DNA of 18,349 bases from Gammaproteobacteria bacterium (lineage in GTDB: Bacteria > Pseudomonadota > Gammaproteobacteria > SZUA-229): assembly GCA_029287815.1 (NCBI GenBank), contig JARFQK010000016.1, forward strand, positions 1-18,349, given 5' to 3'. Positions 6,367-13,782 of this stretch are shown here, piece by piece (the first letter of the stretch is position 1; each line of letters opens with the position of its first letter). Under the pieces are notes generated by a model, which was not told where the DNA came from, did no database searches, and saw only the letters and a program-made list of their open reading frames with translations. The translations under genes and the position numbers were made by a program.

Positions 6367-6729
6367 CTAAAATTTCAGTCGAAACAAATTGGTCTTGGGC
6401 CTGGCCAGCTCGTTTTCGTTCATGAACCTGTTTCTGAGAGTAGGGTCAGTGCGCTGTTCATAGTCGAACTCTGGCAGCACTTCTCTGCGGATACGGCCCT
6501 GGTGAATCAGATCTTGATCGTCCTTACGCCAGCCGTTGTCGTCTTCCGGTGTCGCCCGCCACGACGTCTGTTCCTGATAAATGACCTCCGAGAGCGGTGT
6601 TCGGTAGAATTCAGGAAGCTCAAGGCTTCCGTCACTGCCGGCGATGACCGCGGCACTGATCAGCAACAGAAATGGCCACCCGTAATGTTGCGGGTGAGTT
6701 TGCGGGATTAGCTGCACAGGCGAGCGCAT
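6367..6729 (-). CDS. Small hypothetical protein with one N-terminal hydrophobic segment
   Basis: I do not recognise this 120-residue protein. Residues 17-31 (GWPFLLLISAAVIAG) form one hydrophobic segment that could be a membrane anchor or an uncleaved or weakly cleaved signal. The remainder is highly charged and proline-containing, with tryptophans at 57 and 67 and an acidic-basic mix typical of a periplasmic or extracytoplasmic tail. It starts three bases after the stop of the solute-binding protein gene and ends eight bases before aat, so the three are almost certainly co-transcribed. There is no strong ribosome binding site, suggesting translational coupling. The tight packing and intact frame argue it is a real gene; homologue searches would decide. 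Confidence 0.65.
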   Translation of the reverse strand: MRSPVQLIPQTHPQHYGWPFLLLISAAVIAGSDGSLELPEFYRTPLSEVIYQEQTSWRATPEDDNGWRKDDQDLIHQGRIRREVLPEFDYEQRTDPTLRNRFMNENELARPKTNLFRLKF

Positions 6730-6732
6730 TGC

Positions 6733-7539
6733 CTAGTTGTCCAGGCGACGGCGCCATTTCAGCGATTTGAACCAGTAGGAATGAGTGCTTTTGATCCAGT
6801 TATCGGCCTCGTGAGCAATGATCCACGAATTCAAATAGGCCAACATTTCCGGATTGTGCTTGTTGATCGCGAAAGCTTCCCGGGTGATCAGCAGCGGTTT
6901 TTCCAGTGGCAGGTCGACATCATCAGGATGACTCAGCGCGACGAAGCGTGGGATTGGCGCCGATGCGACGAAGGCGTGGACTGTGCCATTGACGACCGCA
7001 TCGGTGGCTTCCTGGTTATCCTTGAACGTGTCCAGTTTGGCTCGCGGGAAAACTTTGGGCACCAGACTTTCCGAGACGGTGCCTTTGACGGCGCCGATAT
7101 ACACCTTGCTGTCGTTCAAATCCTTGATGCTGGTGAAATCCCTGGTCAATTTGAGGTTCGAAACCAGGTTGTAGCCAGAGCTTGAGTACGGATTGGTGAA
7201 CCTGATTTGGAGTCCACGTCTGGGAGTAATCGAGATGCCTGAGGCGATGATATCGATTTCTTTGTTGACCAGAGCAGGGATCAGTTTATTCCACTCGTAT
7301 TCTCGAAATACTGGTTTCACGCCCATGTCACTCGCCAGCTGCTTGGCAACGTCGATTTCAAACCCGATGTAGTTGCCATCCTTGTCTTTCATGACCCACG
7401 GCGCCATGATCGAGATACCCACTCGAATTTGCCCCTTGTCGATAATCCGGTCGAAGACGTCCTGTGATGCGGCATGTACAGTGTTATTCAAACCGAGCAG
7501 GAACAGCAGTGGGACGAGCAAGCGTGTGAGAAATTGCAT
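6733..7539 (-). CDS. Periplasmic amino-acid-type solute-binding protein (SBP family 3)
   Basis: This is a 268-residue secreted protein of the family-3 extracellular solute-binding type, which usually delivers polar amino acids to ABC importers. A signal peptide is clear: MQFLTR, a leucine-rich core, and a likely cleavage after VHA (residue 23). The mature part begins with the typical IIDKGQIRVGISIMAPWVMKD and continues with GFEIDVAKQLASDMG, a KLIPALVNKEIDIIASGIS segment and ITPRRGLQIRFTNPY. GAVKGTV and DAVVNGTVHAFVA fit the second lobe. There is no permease or ATPase gene adjacent, so it is an orphan binding protein; alternatives are a sensor role or a partner encoded elsewhere. It heads the small-protein/aat gene set. 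Ligand identity cannot be read from sequence. Confidence 0.9.
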   Translation of the reverse strand: MQFLTRLLVPLLFLLGLNNTVHAASQDVFDRIIDKGQIRVGISIMAPWVMKDKDGNYIGFEIDVAKQLASDMGVKPVFREYEWNKLIPALVNKEIDIIASGISITPRRGLQIRFTNPYSSSGYNLVSNLKLTRDFTSIKDLNDSKVYIGAVKGTVSESLVPKVFPRAKLDTFKDNQEATDAVVNGTVHAFVASAPIPRFVALSHPDDVDLPLEKPLLITREAFAINKHNPEMLAYLNSWIIAHEADNWIKSTHSYWFKSLKWRRRLDN

Positions 7540-7582
7540 GTGCGTTACCGGAGATTTTGACTTAAAGGAATTTTAGCCTCAC

Positions 7583-7611
7583 ATCCTATTTAAGCCCGCT
7601 GCGTTATTCAA
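7583..7611 (-). promoter_or_regulatory. Candidate promoter for the binding-protein/aat operon
   Basis: On the minus strand TTGAAT (7606-7611) and TAGGAT (7583-7588) are separated by 17 bases, with four of six consensus matches in each box. They lie 44 bases or more upstream of the binding-protein ATG, just outside the repeat element at 7637-7884. Confidence 0.35.
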
Positions 7612-7636
7612 GTCTCGCACGTGTTAAATTTCCAAT

Positions 7637-7884
7637 CTAGCCCGCATTTCTCACCAGGCGGCGTAGCGTACTGATAAGGCATTGGGTCTTTTGAGAAAAC
7701 TCACCTGACCGAAAAGACAGCGTGTTTTTCAACAGTGCCTATCACGGTTCAGGCTGGTCTTCGTGTCCGTAAGCTTGCTCTTCACTCAAACCGTAGCTAT
7801 GGCTATGCTTTTCGCTCCAGAGCGGCGCTTACGAACACGAATCCTGCGCCTGCTCCCGTGATCCTGGTGAGAAATGCGGGCTAG
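7637..7884. mobile_element. 248-bp non-coding element with perfect 21-base terminal inverted repeats (MITE-like)
   Basis: The left end 7637-7657 begins CTAGCCCGCATTTCTCACC, and the right end 7864-7884 is its exact reverse complement over 21 bases. Inside are a 15-base inverted repeat with one mismatch (7760-7774 and 7827-7841, TTCGTGT..GTAAGC) and a 7-base GTCTTTT/AAAAGAC pair around 7688-7720. No open frame of note exists, so it cannot encode its own transposase. The size and perfect ends look like a miniature inverted-repeat element or a compound REP-like structure. No target duplication is seen; its right-end CTAG is shared with the next element at 7881. The mobile nature is inferred. Confidence 0.6.
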
Positions 7885-7954
7885 CCCGCCTGTCTCACCA
7901 GATGGGCTGACTCCTGCGCCTTATTACGTGATCCTGATGAGAAACGCGGGCCAA
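7881..7954. repeat. 74-bp diverged relative of the 7637-7884 element ends
   Basis: The left arm 7881-7901 (CTAGCCCGCCTGTCTCACC) differs from the left end of the larger element at two positions. The right arm 7934-7954 reads CTGATGAGAAACGCGGGCC. The 37 bases at 7913-7949 match 7843-7879 at 31 of 37 positions. It abuts the larger element through the shared CTAG at 7881-7884 and stops three bases from the stop codon of the FemAB-like gene. Confidence 0.6.
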
Positions 7955-7957
7955 CGG

Positions 7958-9085
7958 CTAGCGTTCACTCTGCTTGTACGGTTGGCTCAAAATGAGTTGT
8001 TCATAGTAGTCATTCAGCGCATCAGTCTCGTGGCGCAGATGCTCACGTATCGCATTGCGGAAGCCGTCGTGCGCGATCCAGTGGCCGGAAACAGTGCGTG
8101 TCGGCATGAAACCGCGTGCTAGCTTGTGTTCACCCTGAGCGCCCGGCTCGAAGCGCTGCAGGCCGGCCTTGATACAGTATTCGATGCCGGTGTAGTAGCA
8201 CACTTCAAAATGCAGGCTATCGTAATCCCGATAACAGCCCCAATGCCGGCCATACAGCGTGTCGTTGCTTTCGAAACAGATCGCTCCCGCGACGATTTTC
8301 TTCTGATGGCGGGCAAACGCAGCCCGCAGCCGGTGGGCCATGGCCTGAAAAAAATCGAGCGTCAGGGTGGGTGTGCCGGACTTTTTCAGGAATGTGATGC
8401 GGTAGAAGTCGTATAAGATGTTCCATTGTTCGTCGGTCAGCTCGTTTCCATTGATGATCTCGGTTGCGATCCCAGCATCCGCGACCAGCCTGCGCTCGCG
8501 CCGGATGTTTTTTCGTTTCTTGCTGCTGAGCCTGGACAGGAAGTCTTCGAAGTCCTGGTACCGGTTGTTTGACCAATGGTATTGGAAGTCATTGCGCATA
8601 ACCATGCCGGCGCGCTGGAGTTGTTCGCAGTCGTTGGGGTTGCAAAACAGCCAGTGCGCTGTCGAAAGTTGGTCGGTCTCGGCATTCCTCATTGCCGCTG
8701 TAATTAGCTCCTGTTCGATCGCTGTTTTGCGCGGGCCGTCTTTGGCCAGCAGGCGGGGACCGGCTGCCGGCGTGAACGGCACGGCAATCACCAGCTTTGG
8801 GTAGTAGCTGAGGCCGCTGCGTTGATAAGCATCCGCCCAGGCCCAATCGAAGACGAATTCGCCATAGGAATTGTGCTTAACATAAGCCGGGCTGGCGCCG
8901 ACAAGCGTCTCGCTATCGTAGGCGACAGGGTAGGCTGGTTCCCAGCCCCAAGGCTGCAGACAATTGTGCTGCTCCAGCGCGAGCAGAAAGTCGTGCTGTA
9001 CGAACGGATAATCGGTTGCGAGCAGCGCGTTCCAGTCGTGCGCGGCGATACCCGCGAGCGATGAAACTGTCGTCAGCTTCATCAT
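7958..9085 (-). CDS. FemAB/GNAT-like protein (peptidogalycan biosynthesis/recognition family)
   Basis: This 375-residue cytoplasmic protein belongs to the family annotated as peptidogalycan biosynthesis/recognition, which has a FemAB-like (GNAT) fold. Visible family segments are YGEFVFDWAWADAY (about 74-87), SYYPKLVIAVPFTPAAGPR (93-111), the basic LSSKKRKNIRRERR (186-199), LYGRHWGC (277-284) and the C-terminal HFEVCYYTGIEYCI then FEPGAQGEHKLARGFMPT (292-329). FemAB relatives transfer amino acids from tRNA to peptidoglycan precursors, but the substrate of this subfamily is not established, so an acyl- or aminoacyltransferase role is only a guess. It starts 18 bases after trxB ends, on the same strand, and is probably co-transcribed with it. 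Two adjacent ATGs (9085 and 9082) are possible starts; neither has a clear ribosome binding site. Confidence 0.85.
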   Translation of the reverse strand: MMKLTTVSSLAGIAAHDWNALLATDYPFVQHDFLLALEQHNCLQPWGWEPAYPVAYDSETLVGASPAYVKHNSYGEFVFDWAWADAYQRSGLSYYPKLVIAVPFTPAAGPRLLAKDGPRKTAIEQELITAAMRNAETDQLSTAHWLFCNPNDCEQLQRAGMVMRNDFQYHWSNNRYQDFEDFLSRLSSKKRKNIRRERRLVADAGIATEIINGNELTDEQWNILYDFYRITFLKKSGTPTLTLDFFQAMAHRLRAAFARHQKKIVAGAICFESNDTLYGRHWGCYRDYDSLHFEVCYYTGIEYCIKAGLQRFEPGAQGEHKLARGFMPTRTVSGHWIAHDGFRNAIREHLRHETDALNDYYEQLILSQPYKQSER

Positions 9086-9103
9086 CGCTGGTCGAATTTG
9101 CGG

Positions 9104-10072
9104 TCAGGCGTTTTCTTCGCAGGCGAGGTCATCCAGATACTTTTCGGCATCCAGAGCGGCCATACAGCCGGTGCCCGCCGAGGTCACTGCCTGGCGGTAG
9201 ACATGGTCCATCACATCGCCTGCAGCGAAGACGCCGGGTACACTGGTGGCTGTCAGATTGCCTTCAGTGCCGCCATGGGTCTTGATGTAGCCGTTTTGCA
9301 TTTCGAGCTGGCCCTCGAATATCGCCGTATTCGGTTTGTGGCCGATTGCGATGAACACGCCGGACAGGTCGAGATCAGTCGTCGCGTCGTTTTTGACGTT
9401 CTTGATGCGAATGCCGGTCACGCCGCTGTCGTCGCCCAACACCTCTTCCAGGACGCTGTCCCAGGCCATTGTGACGTTGCCGTTCTGCGCCTTGCCGAGC
9501 AAGTGATCCTGCAGAATTTTCTCGGCGCGCAGCGCATCGCGGCGATGCACGACGGTGACTTCTGCGGCGATATTGGACAAATACAGCGCCTCTTCAACCG
9601 CTGTATTGCCACCGCCGATAACCGCAACTTTCTGCCCTTTGTAGAAGAAGCCGTCGCAGGTCGCACACGCGGACACGCCCTTACCCATGAAGGCTTTCTC
9701 GGACTCCAGTCCGAGATACATGGCGCTCGCGCCGGTTGCAATGATCAGGGCATCACAGGTGAACTCGTTCGAATCGCCGGTGAGGCGGAAAGGGCGCTGA
9801 TCCAACTTGACCGCATTGATCTGATCGAAGATGATTTCAGTGCCGAAACGCTCGGCATGCTTCTGCATCCGTTCCATCAGTTCAGGTCCCTGGACGCCTT
9901 CATTATCACCAGGCCAGTTGTCTACATCCGTCGTCGTCGTGAGCTGACCACCCATTTCCATGCCGGTCACGAGCACCGGTTTCAGATTGGCGCGCGCAGC
10001 GTACACCGCTGCCGTGTAGCCTGCTGGGCCGGAACCGAGAATTAGTAGTTGACAGTGTTTAGCATCGCTCAT
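9104..10072 (-). CDS. trxB: Thioredoxin reductase
   Basis: This is a FAD enzyme that uses NADPH to reduce thioredoxin in the cytoplasm. The 322-residue length is normal for the low-molecular-weight type. The FAD-binding GSGPAG lies at residues 13-18, the redox pair in SACATCDGFFY is Cys136 and Cys139, and the NADPH-binding GGGNTAVE is at 153-160, followed by VHRRDALRAE, whose arginines favour NADPH. GVFIAIGHKPNT and GVFAAGDVMD complete the second FAD motif. GGAG lies seven bases before the ATG. The gene is divergent from ald across 105 bases, with a promoter candidate at 10113-10142. All key residues are present. Confidence 0.97.
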   Translation of the reverse strand: MSDAKHCQLLILGSGPAGYTAAVYAARANLKPVLVTGMEMGGQLTTTTDVDNWPGDNEGVQGPELMERMQKHAERFGTEIIFDQINAVKLDQRPFRLTGDSNEFTCDALIIATGASAMYLGLESEKAFMGKGVSACATCDGFFYKGQKVAVIGGGNTAVEEALYLSNIAAEVTVVHRRDALRAEKILQDHLLGKAQNGNVTMAWDSVLEEVLGDDSGVTGIRIKNVKNDATTDLDLSGVFIAIGHKPNTAIFEGQLEMQNGYIKTHGGTEGNLTATSVPGVFAAGDVMDHVYRQAVTSAGTGCMAALDAEKYLDDLACEENA

Positions 10073-10112
10073 GTAATGTCTCCGGTTGACGGTCAGATTC
10101 GTAAGGCACCAT

Positions 10113-10142
10113 ATATTAGCAAAAGTTTATGAATCGCGTCAG
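10113..10142 (-). promoter_or_regulatory. Candidate trxB promoter in the trxB/ald divergent region
   Basis: On the minus strand CTGACG (10137-10142), an 18-base spacer and TAATAT (10113-10118) form a plausible sigma-70 promoter. On the plus strand TTGACG at 10086-10091 faces the same AT-rich ATATAT stretch (10111-10116) with a spacing of about 18-20 bases and could serve ald, so the two promoters would overlap. Confidence 0.35.
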
Positions 10143-10177
10143 AAACCGCTTGTCGAATAACGTTGATCGGGGGCGAC

Positions 10178-11245
10178 ATGAATACTGGAATTCCAAAGGA
10201 GGCGATGTACGGCGAGGGTCGGGTTGCACTGGTGCCAGCGGCTTGTTCGATATTGACCGCAGCCGGGCACACGGTCTACCTCGAGCGCGGCGCCGGGCGG
10301 GGTAGTGGGTACGACGACCAGGAATACATTGACGCCGGGGTTATCGTTGTCGATGGAGCCGGCGCCCTGTTCGAACTCGCCGATCTTATCGTCAAGGTAA
10401 AACAGCCGCTCGAAGAAGGCCTCAAATATTTGCAGCGAAAACACTGTGTCTTTAGCTTCCTGCACCTGGCCGCTCAGCCTGCGTTGACCCGGCAGTTGTG
10501 CGATATTGGGCTGACCGCGATTGCATTTGAAGCCGTCCGCGAAGGAAACGGCGCCAGGCCGCTGCTCGCGCCGATGAGCAAGATAGCAGGGAGGCTTGCC
10601 GTGATCGCGGGTGCCAATTCTTTATTTCAGAACAACGGCGGCAAGGGGGTTCTGCTCGGGGGTGCCGATTCGGCCGATCGCGGGCGCGTCGTCGTCGCTG
10701 GGGCCGGTGTCGCGGGGGAGCAGGCGGTATCGACGGCATCCTCGATTGGCGCCGATGTGACGGTTTTCGATCTCGACGCTGACAAGCTCGAGCGGCTGAC
10801 TTCGAAATACCCGGATTGCAGCGGGCAGATCGCTAGCGCGCCGGCTTTGGCCGAAGCTGTCGTCAAAGCTGACCTGGTTGTGAGTGCAGTGATGGTGGCC
10901 GGCCGAAGGGCCCCTGTCGTCATCAGCGAAGCCATGGTCGATGCGATGGCTGCAGGTAGCGTGATTGTCGATATCGCGATCGATCAGGGTGGGAGCGTGG
11001 AGAACATTCAGGCCACCAGCTACGAGCAGCCGTACTATGAGCACAATGACGTGCTGCTGCATGCTGTGCCAAACCTGCCCGGTGCAGTGCCAAGGACGGC
11101 TTCACAGGCGCTATCATCGGTTGTATTGCCTTATGTGATGGACTTGCTCGAGCACGGTCGAGAAGCGGCTGGACTGAAGCAGGCCACAGCCGTGCATGAC
11201 GGTGCTGTCGTTGACCCTGTATTGAAACAGGAACTGCGTCTATAA
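10178..11245 (+). CDS. ald: Alanine dehydrogenase
   Basis: Ald interconverts L-alanine and pyruvate plus ammonia with NAD(H). The 355-residue protein is slightly shorter than the usual 370 or so. The start MNTGIPKEAMYGEGRVALVP is the family N-terminus with Arg15. Lys75 (VKVKQP) and His96 (FLHLAAQP) align with the known substrate-binding and catalytic residues, and Asp269 (DIAIDQGG) with the catalytic aspartate. The NAD loop is GAGVAGEQA (175-183) ending in FDLD, whose acidic residue favours NAD. The frame extends five codons upstream to a TTG at 10163, but ATG 10178 follows a GGGG ribosome binding site and matches the family start. The C-terminal HAVPNLPGAVPRTAS is also typical. It precedes ftsK on the same strand with a 49-base gap. 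Confidence 0.92.
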   Translation: MNTGIPKEAMYGEGRVALVPAACSILTAAGHTVYLERGAGRGSGYDDQEYIDAGVIVVDGAGALFELADLIVKVKQPLEEGLKYLQRKHCVFSFLHLAAQPALTRQLCDIGLTAIAFEAVREGNGARPLLAPMSKIAGRLAVIAGANSLFQNNGGKGVLLGGADSADRGRVVVAGAGVAGEQAVSTASSIGADVTVFDLDADKLERLTSKYPDCSGQIASAPALAEAVVKADLVVSAVMVAGRRAPVVISEAMVDAMAAGSVIVDIAIDQGGSVENIQATSYEQPYYEHNDVLLHAVPNLPGAVPRTASQALSSVVLPYVMDLLEHGREAAGLKQATAVHDGAVVDPVLKQELRL

Positions 11246-11246
11246 T
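11241..11246 (+). promoter_or_regulatory. Candidate -10 box for ftsK at the end of ald
   Basis: A perfect TATAAT overlaps the last codons of ald and would give an ftsK leader of about 40 bases. No good -35 stands at 16-18 bases (TGTATT at 17), so it would depend on an activator or be fortuitous. Confidence 0.3.
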
Positions 11247-11294
11247 AGTCACTGTGCCGTTTCGCACGTTACATGAAATCCAGGAAAGTTTTGT

Positions 11295-13646
11295 TTGGCT
11301 CAAGCACGCGCTAAGAAGATAACAACAACGAATAGTCCGAGCCTGACCAGGCACATCCAGCATGGCCTGCGTGAGGGTGCGCTGCTGCTGTTGCTTGCCC
11401 TGGCGCTGTTTTTCCTGACAGCGCTGGTGACCTACCATCCGAGTGATCCAGGCTGGTCTTATACCGGTGACCGTCTCGCTATTCAGAATGCCGCCGGTGT
11501 GGTCGGCGCCTGGTTCTCAGATGTGCTCTTCAGTCTGTTCGGCTTTCTCGCCTACCTGCTGCCCGTGATGGTCGCCTATAGCGGCTGGCTGGTGATGCGT
11601 GGGGCGAGTCGCGATGCTGATACGAGTGTCATTAATTACCGCGTACTCGGCGTGCGTTGGGCTGGTTTCTTTGTCACGCTGGCGTCAGGTTGCGCACTCG
11701 CGAGCCTTCATTTTGTCGTTCCAGCTGGAACACTGCCGCTCGACGATGGCGGCGGCATTCTTGGCCAATGGCTCGGTGACGAGCTCGCCGCTGTGCTTGG
11801 CTTGCTCGGATCGACACTGATACTGCTGGCTGTTCTACTCACCGGTATTACGCTGTTTAGCGGGCTTTCCTGGTTCAGTGTAATCGAACGACTCGGCGCC
11901 TTCTGTCTGTTCGTTTACGAATGGGTCAGCAACAGACTGAGTGCGCTCCTCGAGGACCTGCAGGAGCGCAAGGCGGGCCTCGAGGCCAAGCAGCGTCGTG
12001 AGCAGATTATCGAGGCGGACAAAAAGAAAACGGCTGAACGTATGGCCAGAGGGAGTGACAAGGTTCGAATCGAGCCGGTCGTCAAGAAAATTGAAATTTC
12101 CGAGCGACTCGATCGTGAAAAACAGATCGCATTGTTCGAAACCGATACCGACACCGACCTGCCACCATTGCGTTTATTGGATAAACCGGTACCGTCAGAA
12201 AAAGGCTATACCAAGGAAGCGCTGGAAGCGCTGTCACGGCTGGTCGAGATCAAACTGGCCGATTTCGGTGTCGAGGTCGAAGTCGTTGCGGTTCACCCTG
12301 GTCCGGTGGTCACGCGTTTCGAAATGCAGCCGGCACCAGGGGTCAAAGCCAGCAAGATCACCGCGCTCTCCAGAGACCTGGCGCGCTCGTTGTCGGTGAT
12401 CAGCGTCCTGGTCGTGGAAGTGATTCCCGGCAAGACCGTTGTTGGCCTGGAAATACCGAACGAACATCGAGAGCTGGTTACACTCAGCGAGATCCTGATG
12501 TCCAGGGAGTACGACAAAGCACCGTCGCCGTTGACGCTCGGTTTGGGCAAGGACATCTCTGGTAAACCGGTGGTTGCCGACCTGGCGCGGATGCCGCATC
12601 TGCTGGTGGCGGGCACGACCGGCTCGGGTAAGTCGGTATGTGTCAATGCGATGCTGATGAGCCTGCTTTACAAAAGCAAACCGAGCGAAGTCCGGATGAT
12701 CTTGATCGATCCGAAAATGCTGGAATTGAATGTGTACGAAGGCATTCCGCATTTGCTGGCGCCGGTGGTCACGGATATGAAGGAAGCGGCCAACGCCCTG
12801 CGTTGGTGTGTTGCGGAAATGGAAACCCGCTATGAACTGATGGCCGCCTTGGGCGTGCGGAATATTTCGGGCTACAACCGCAAGGTAAGAGAGGCCGCGG
12901 ATGCCGGTCAACCGATCGAAGATCCGTTGTTCGATCCGGATCACGCTGCACCAGGCGCACAACCGGCCAAGCTGAAACCGCTGCCGTACATCGTTGTGGT
13001 GGTTGATGAGTTTGCGGATCTGTTCATGGTCGTGGGTAAAAAGATCGAGGAACTGATCGCCAGGCTTGCCCAGAAAGCGCGCGCTTCGGGCATCCATCTG
13101 ATACTGGCAACACAGCGGCCATCCGTAGATGTGATCACCGGCTTGATCAAGTCCAACATACCCAGCCGTATTGCGTTCCAGGTCTCCGCGCGCGTCGATT
13201 CGCGGACCATTCTCGATCAGATGGGTGCTGAACAGTTGCTGGGTCACGGCGATATGTTGTTCATGGAAGGGGGCAGTAACCTGCCGACGCGCGTTCACGG
13301 CGCTTTCGTCGCGGATCACGAGGTCCACAATGTGGCTGAACACCTGAAACAAGCGAGTGAGCCTGATTACCTCGAGGCAGTTCTGAAGGAAAATAACGAC
13401 ACGGTGCTTCCTGGCGAAAAACCGCCGGGTGGCTCGTCGGAGGAGACCGACGCATTGTACGATGAAGCGGTCATGATTGTCACCGAGACGCGTAAGGCAT
13501 CGATTTCCTACGTGCAACGTCGATTGAAAATCGGCTACAACCGCGCGGCACGCATTATCGAAGAGATGGAGGCGGCCGGCGTTGTCAGCGCGATGCAATC
13601 CAACGGTTCGCGGGAAGTGCTCGCTCCGCCGCCGCCGGAAGCCTAG
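11295..13646 (+). CDS. ftsK: DNA translocase FtsK
   Basis: FtsK couples division to chromosome segregation: its membrane part joins the septum and its hexameric motor pumps DNA and activates XerCD at dif. The protein has 783 residues. Four hydrophobic helices lie at about 29-48, 76-100, 117-138 and 163-190. A short charged linker follows (about 205-300), far shorter than that of E. coli FtsK and more like SpoIIIE-sized members. The motor holds Walker A GTTGSGKS (440-447) and Walker B VVVVDEF with Asp571 and Glu572. The C-terminal gamma winged-helix (about 715-775, ISYVQRRLKIGYNRAARIIE) reads polarity sequences. The start is TTG at 11295, supported by AGGAAAG six bases upstream and by the family N-terminus. 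The stop TAG lies inside a repeat-like CTAGCCCG. Confidence 0.97.
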   Translation: MAQARAKKITTTNSPSLTRHIQHGLREGALLLLLALALFFLTALVTYHPSDPGWSYTGDRLAIQNAAGVVGAWFSDVLFSLFGFLAYLLPVMVAYSGWLVMRGASRDADTSVINYRVLGVRWAGFFVTLASGCALASLHFVVPAGTLPLDDGGGILGQWLGDELAAVLGLLGSTLILLAVLLTGITLFSGLSWFSVIERLGAFCLFVYEWVSNRLSALLEDLQERKAGLEAKQRREQIIEADKKKTAERMARGSDKVRIEPVVKKIEISERLDREKQIALFETDTDTDLPPLRLLDKPVPSEKGYTKEALEALSRLVEIKLADFGVEVEVVAVHPGPVVTRFEMQPAPGVKASKITALSRDLARSLSVISVLVVEVIPGKTVVGLEIPNEHRELVTLSEILMSREYDKAPSPLTLGLGKDISGKPVVADLARMPHLLVAGTTGSGKSVCVNAMLMSLLYKSKPSEVRMILIDPKMLELNVYEGIPHLLAPVVTDMKEAANALRWCVAEMETRYELMAALGVRNISGYNRKVREAADAGQPIEDPLFDPDHAAPGAQPAKLKPLPYIVVVVDEFADLFMVVGKKIEELIARLAQKARASGIHLILATQRPSVDVITGLIKSNIPSRIAFQVSARVDSRTILDQMGAEQLLGHGDMLFMEGGSNLPTRVHGAFVADHEVHNVAEHLKQASEPDYLEAVLKENNDTVLPGEKPPGGSSEETDALYDEAVMIVTETRKASISYVQRRLKIGYNRAARIIEEMEAAGVVSAMQSNGSREVLAPPPPEA

Positions 13647-13660
13647 CCCGAATTTCTAGG
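13643..13660. repeat. Partial copy of the CTAGCCCGCATTTCTCACC end, overlapping the ftsK stop
   Basis: CTAGCCCGAATTTCTAGG matches most of the left end of the element at 7637. It contains the ftsK stop codon (13644-13646). No matching right arm is found nearby. It may be an insertion remnant or chance. Confidence 0.4.
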
Positions 13661-13690
13661 CCTCTTCGTGGTCAATAGACGTATTCAGAT

Positions 13691-13727
13691 CCAACGCAGA
13701 GACGCTAAGGCGCAGAGAACGCAACGA
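13691..13727 (+). repeat. Run of ACGCAGAG/ACGCTAAG/GCGCAGAG units
   Basis: AACGCAGAGACGCTAAGGCG followed by CAGAGAACGCAACG is the same kind of short-unit run as at 4130-4176, but in the opposite orientation. It occupies the middle of the 136-base ftsK-lolA gap. Confidence 0.55.
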
Positions 13728-13782
13728 GATTTTCCTATGGTCGCAAACGCCGAGCGCTAACCGCTTACCCATCACAGTTCTT

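Noticed and set aside
7637..7954. CRISPR array or tandem repeat array
   Set aside because: The repeats are inverted and irregularly spaced, with no equal-length spacers and no cas genes.
9098..10045. Long open frame on the plus strand opposite trxB (315 codons)
   Set aside because: It is the antisense shadow of trxB. The translation has no recognisable domain, while trxB has every family motif.
12234..13598. Long open frame on the minus strand opposite ftsK (454 codons)
   Set aside because: It is antisense to the conserved ftsK motor; its His/Arg/Gln-rich composition is typical of a shadow frame.
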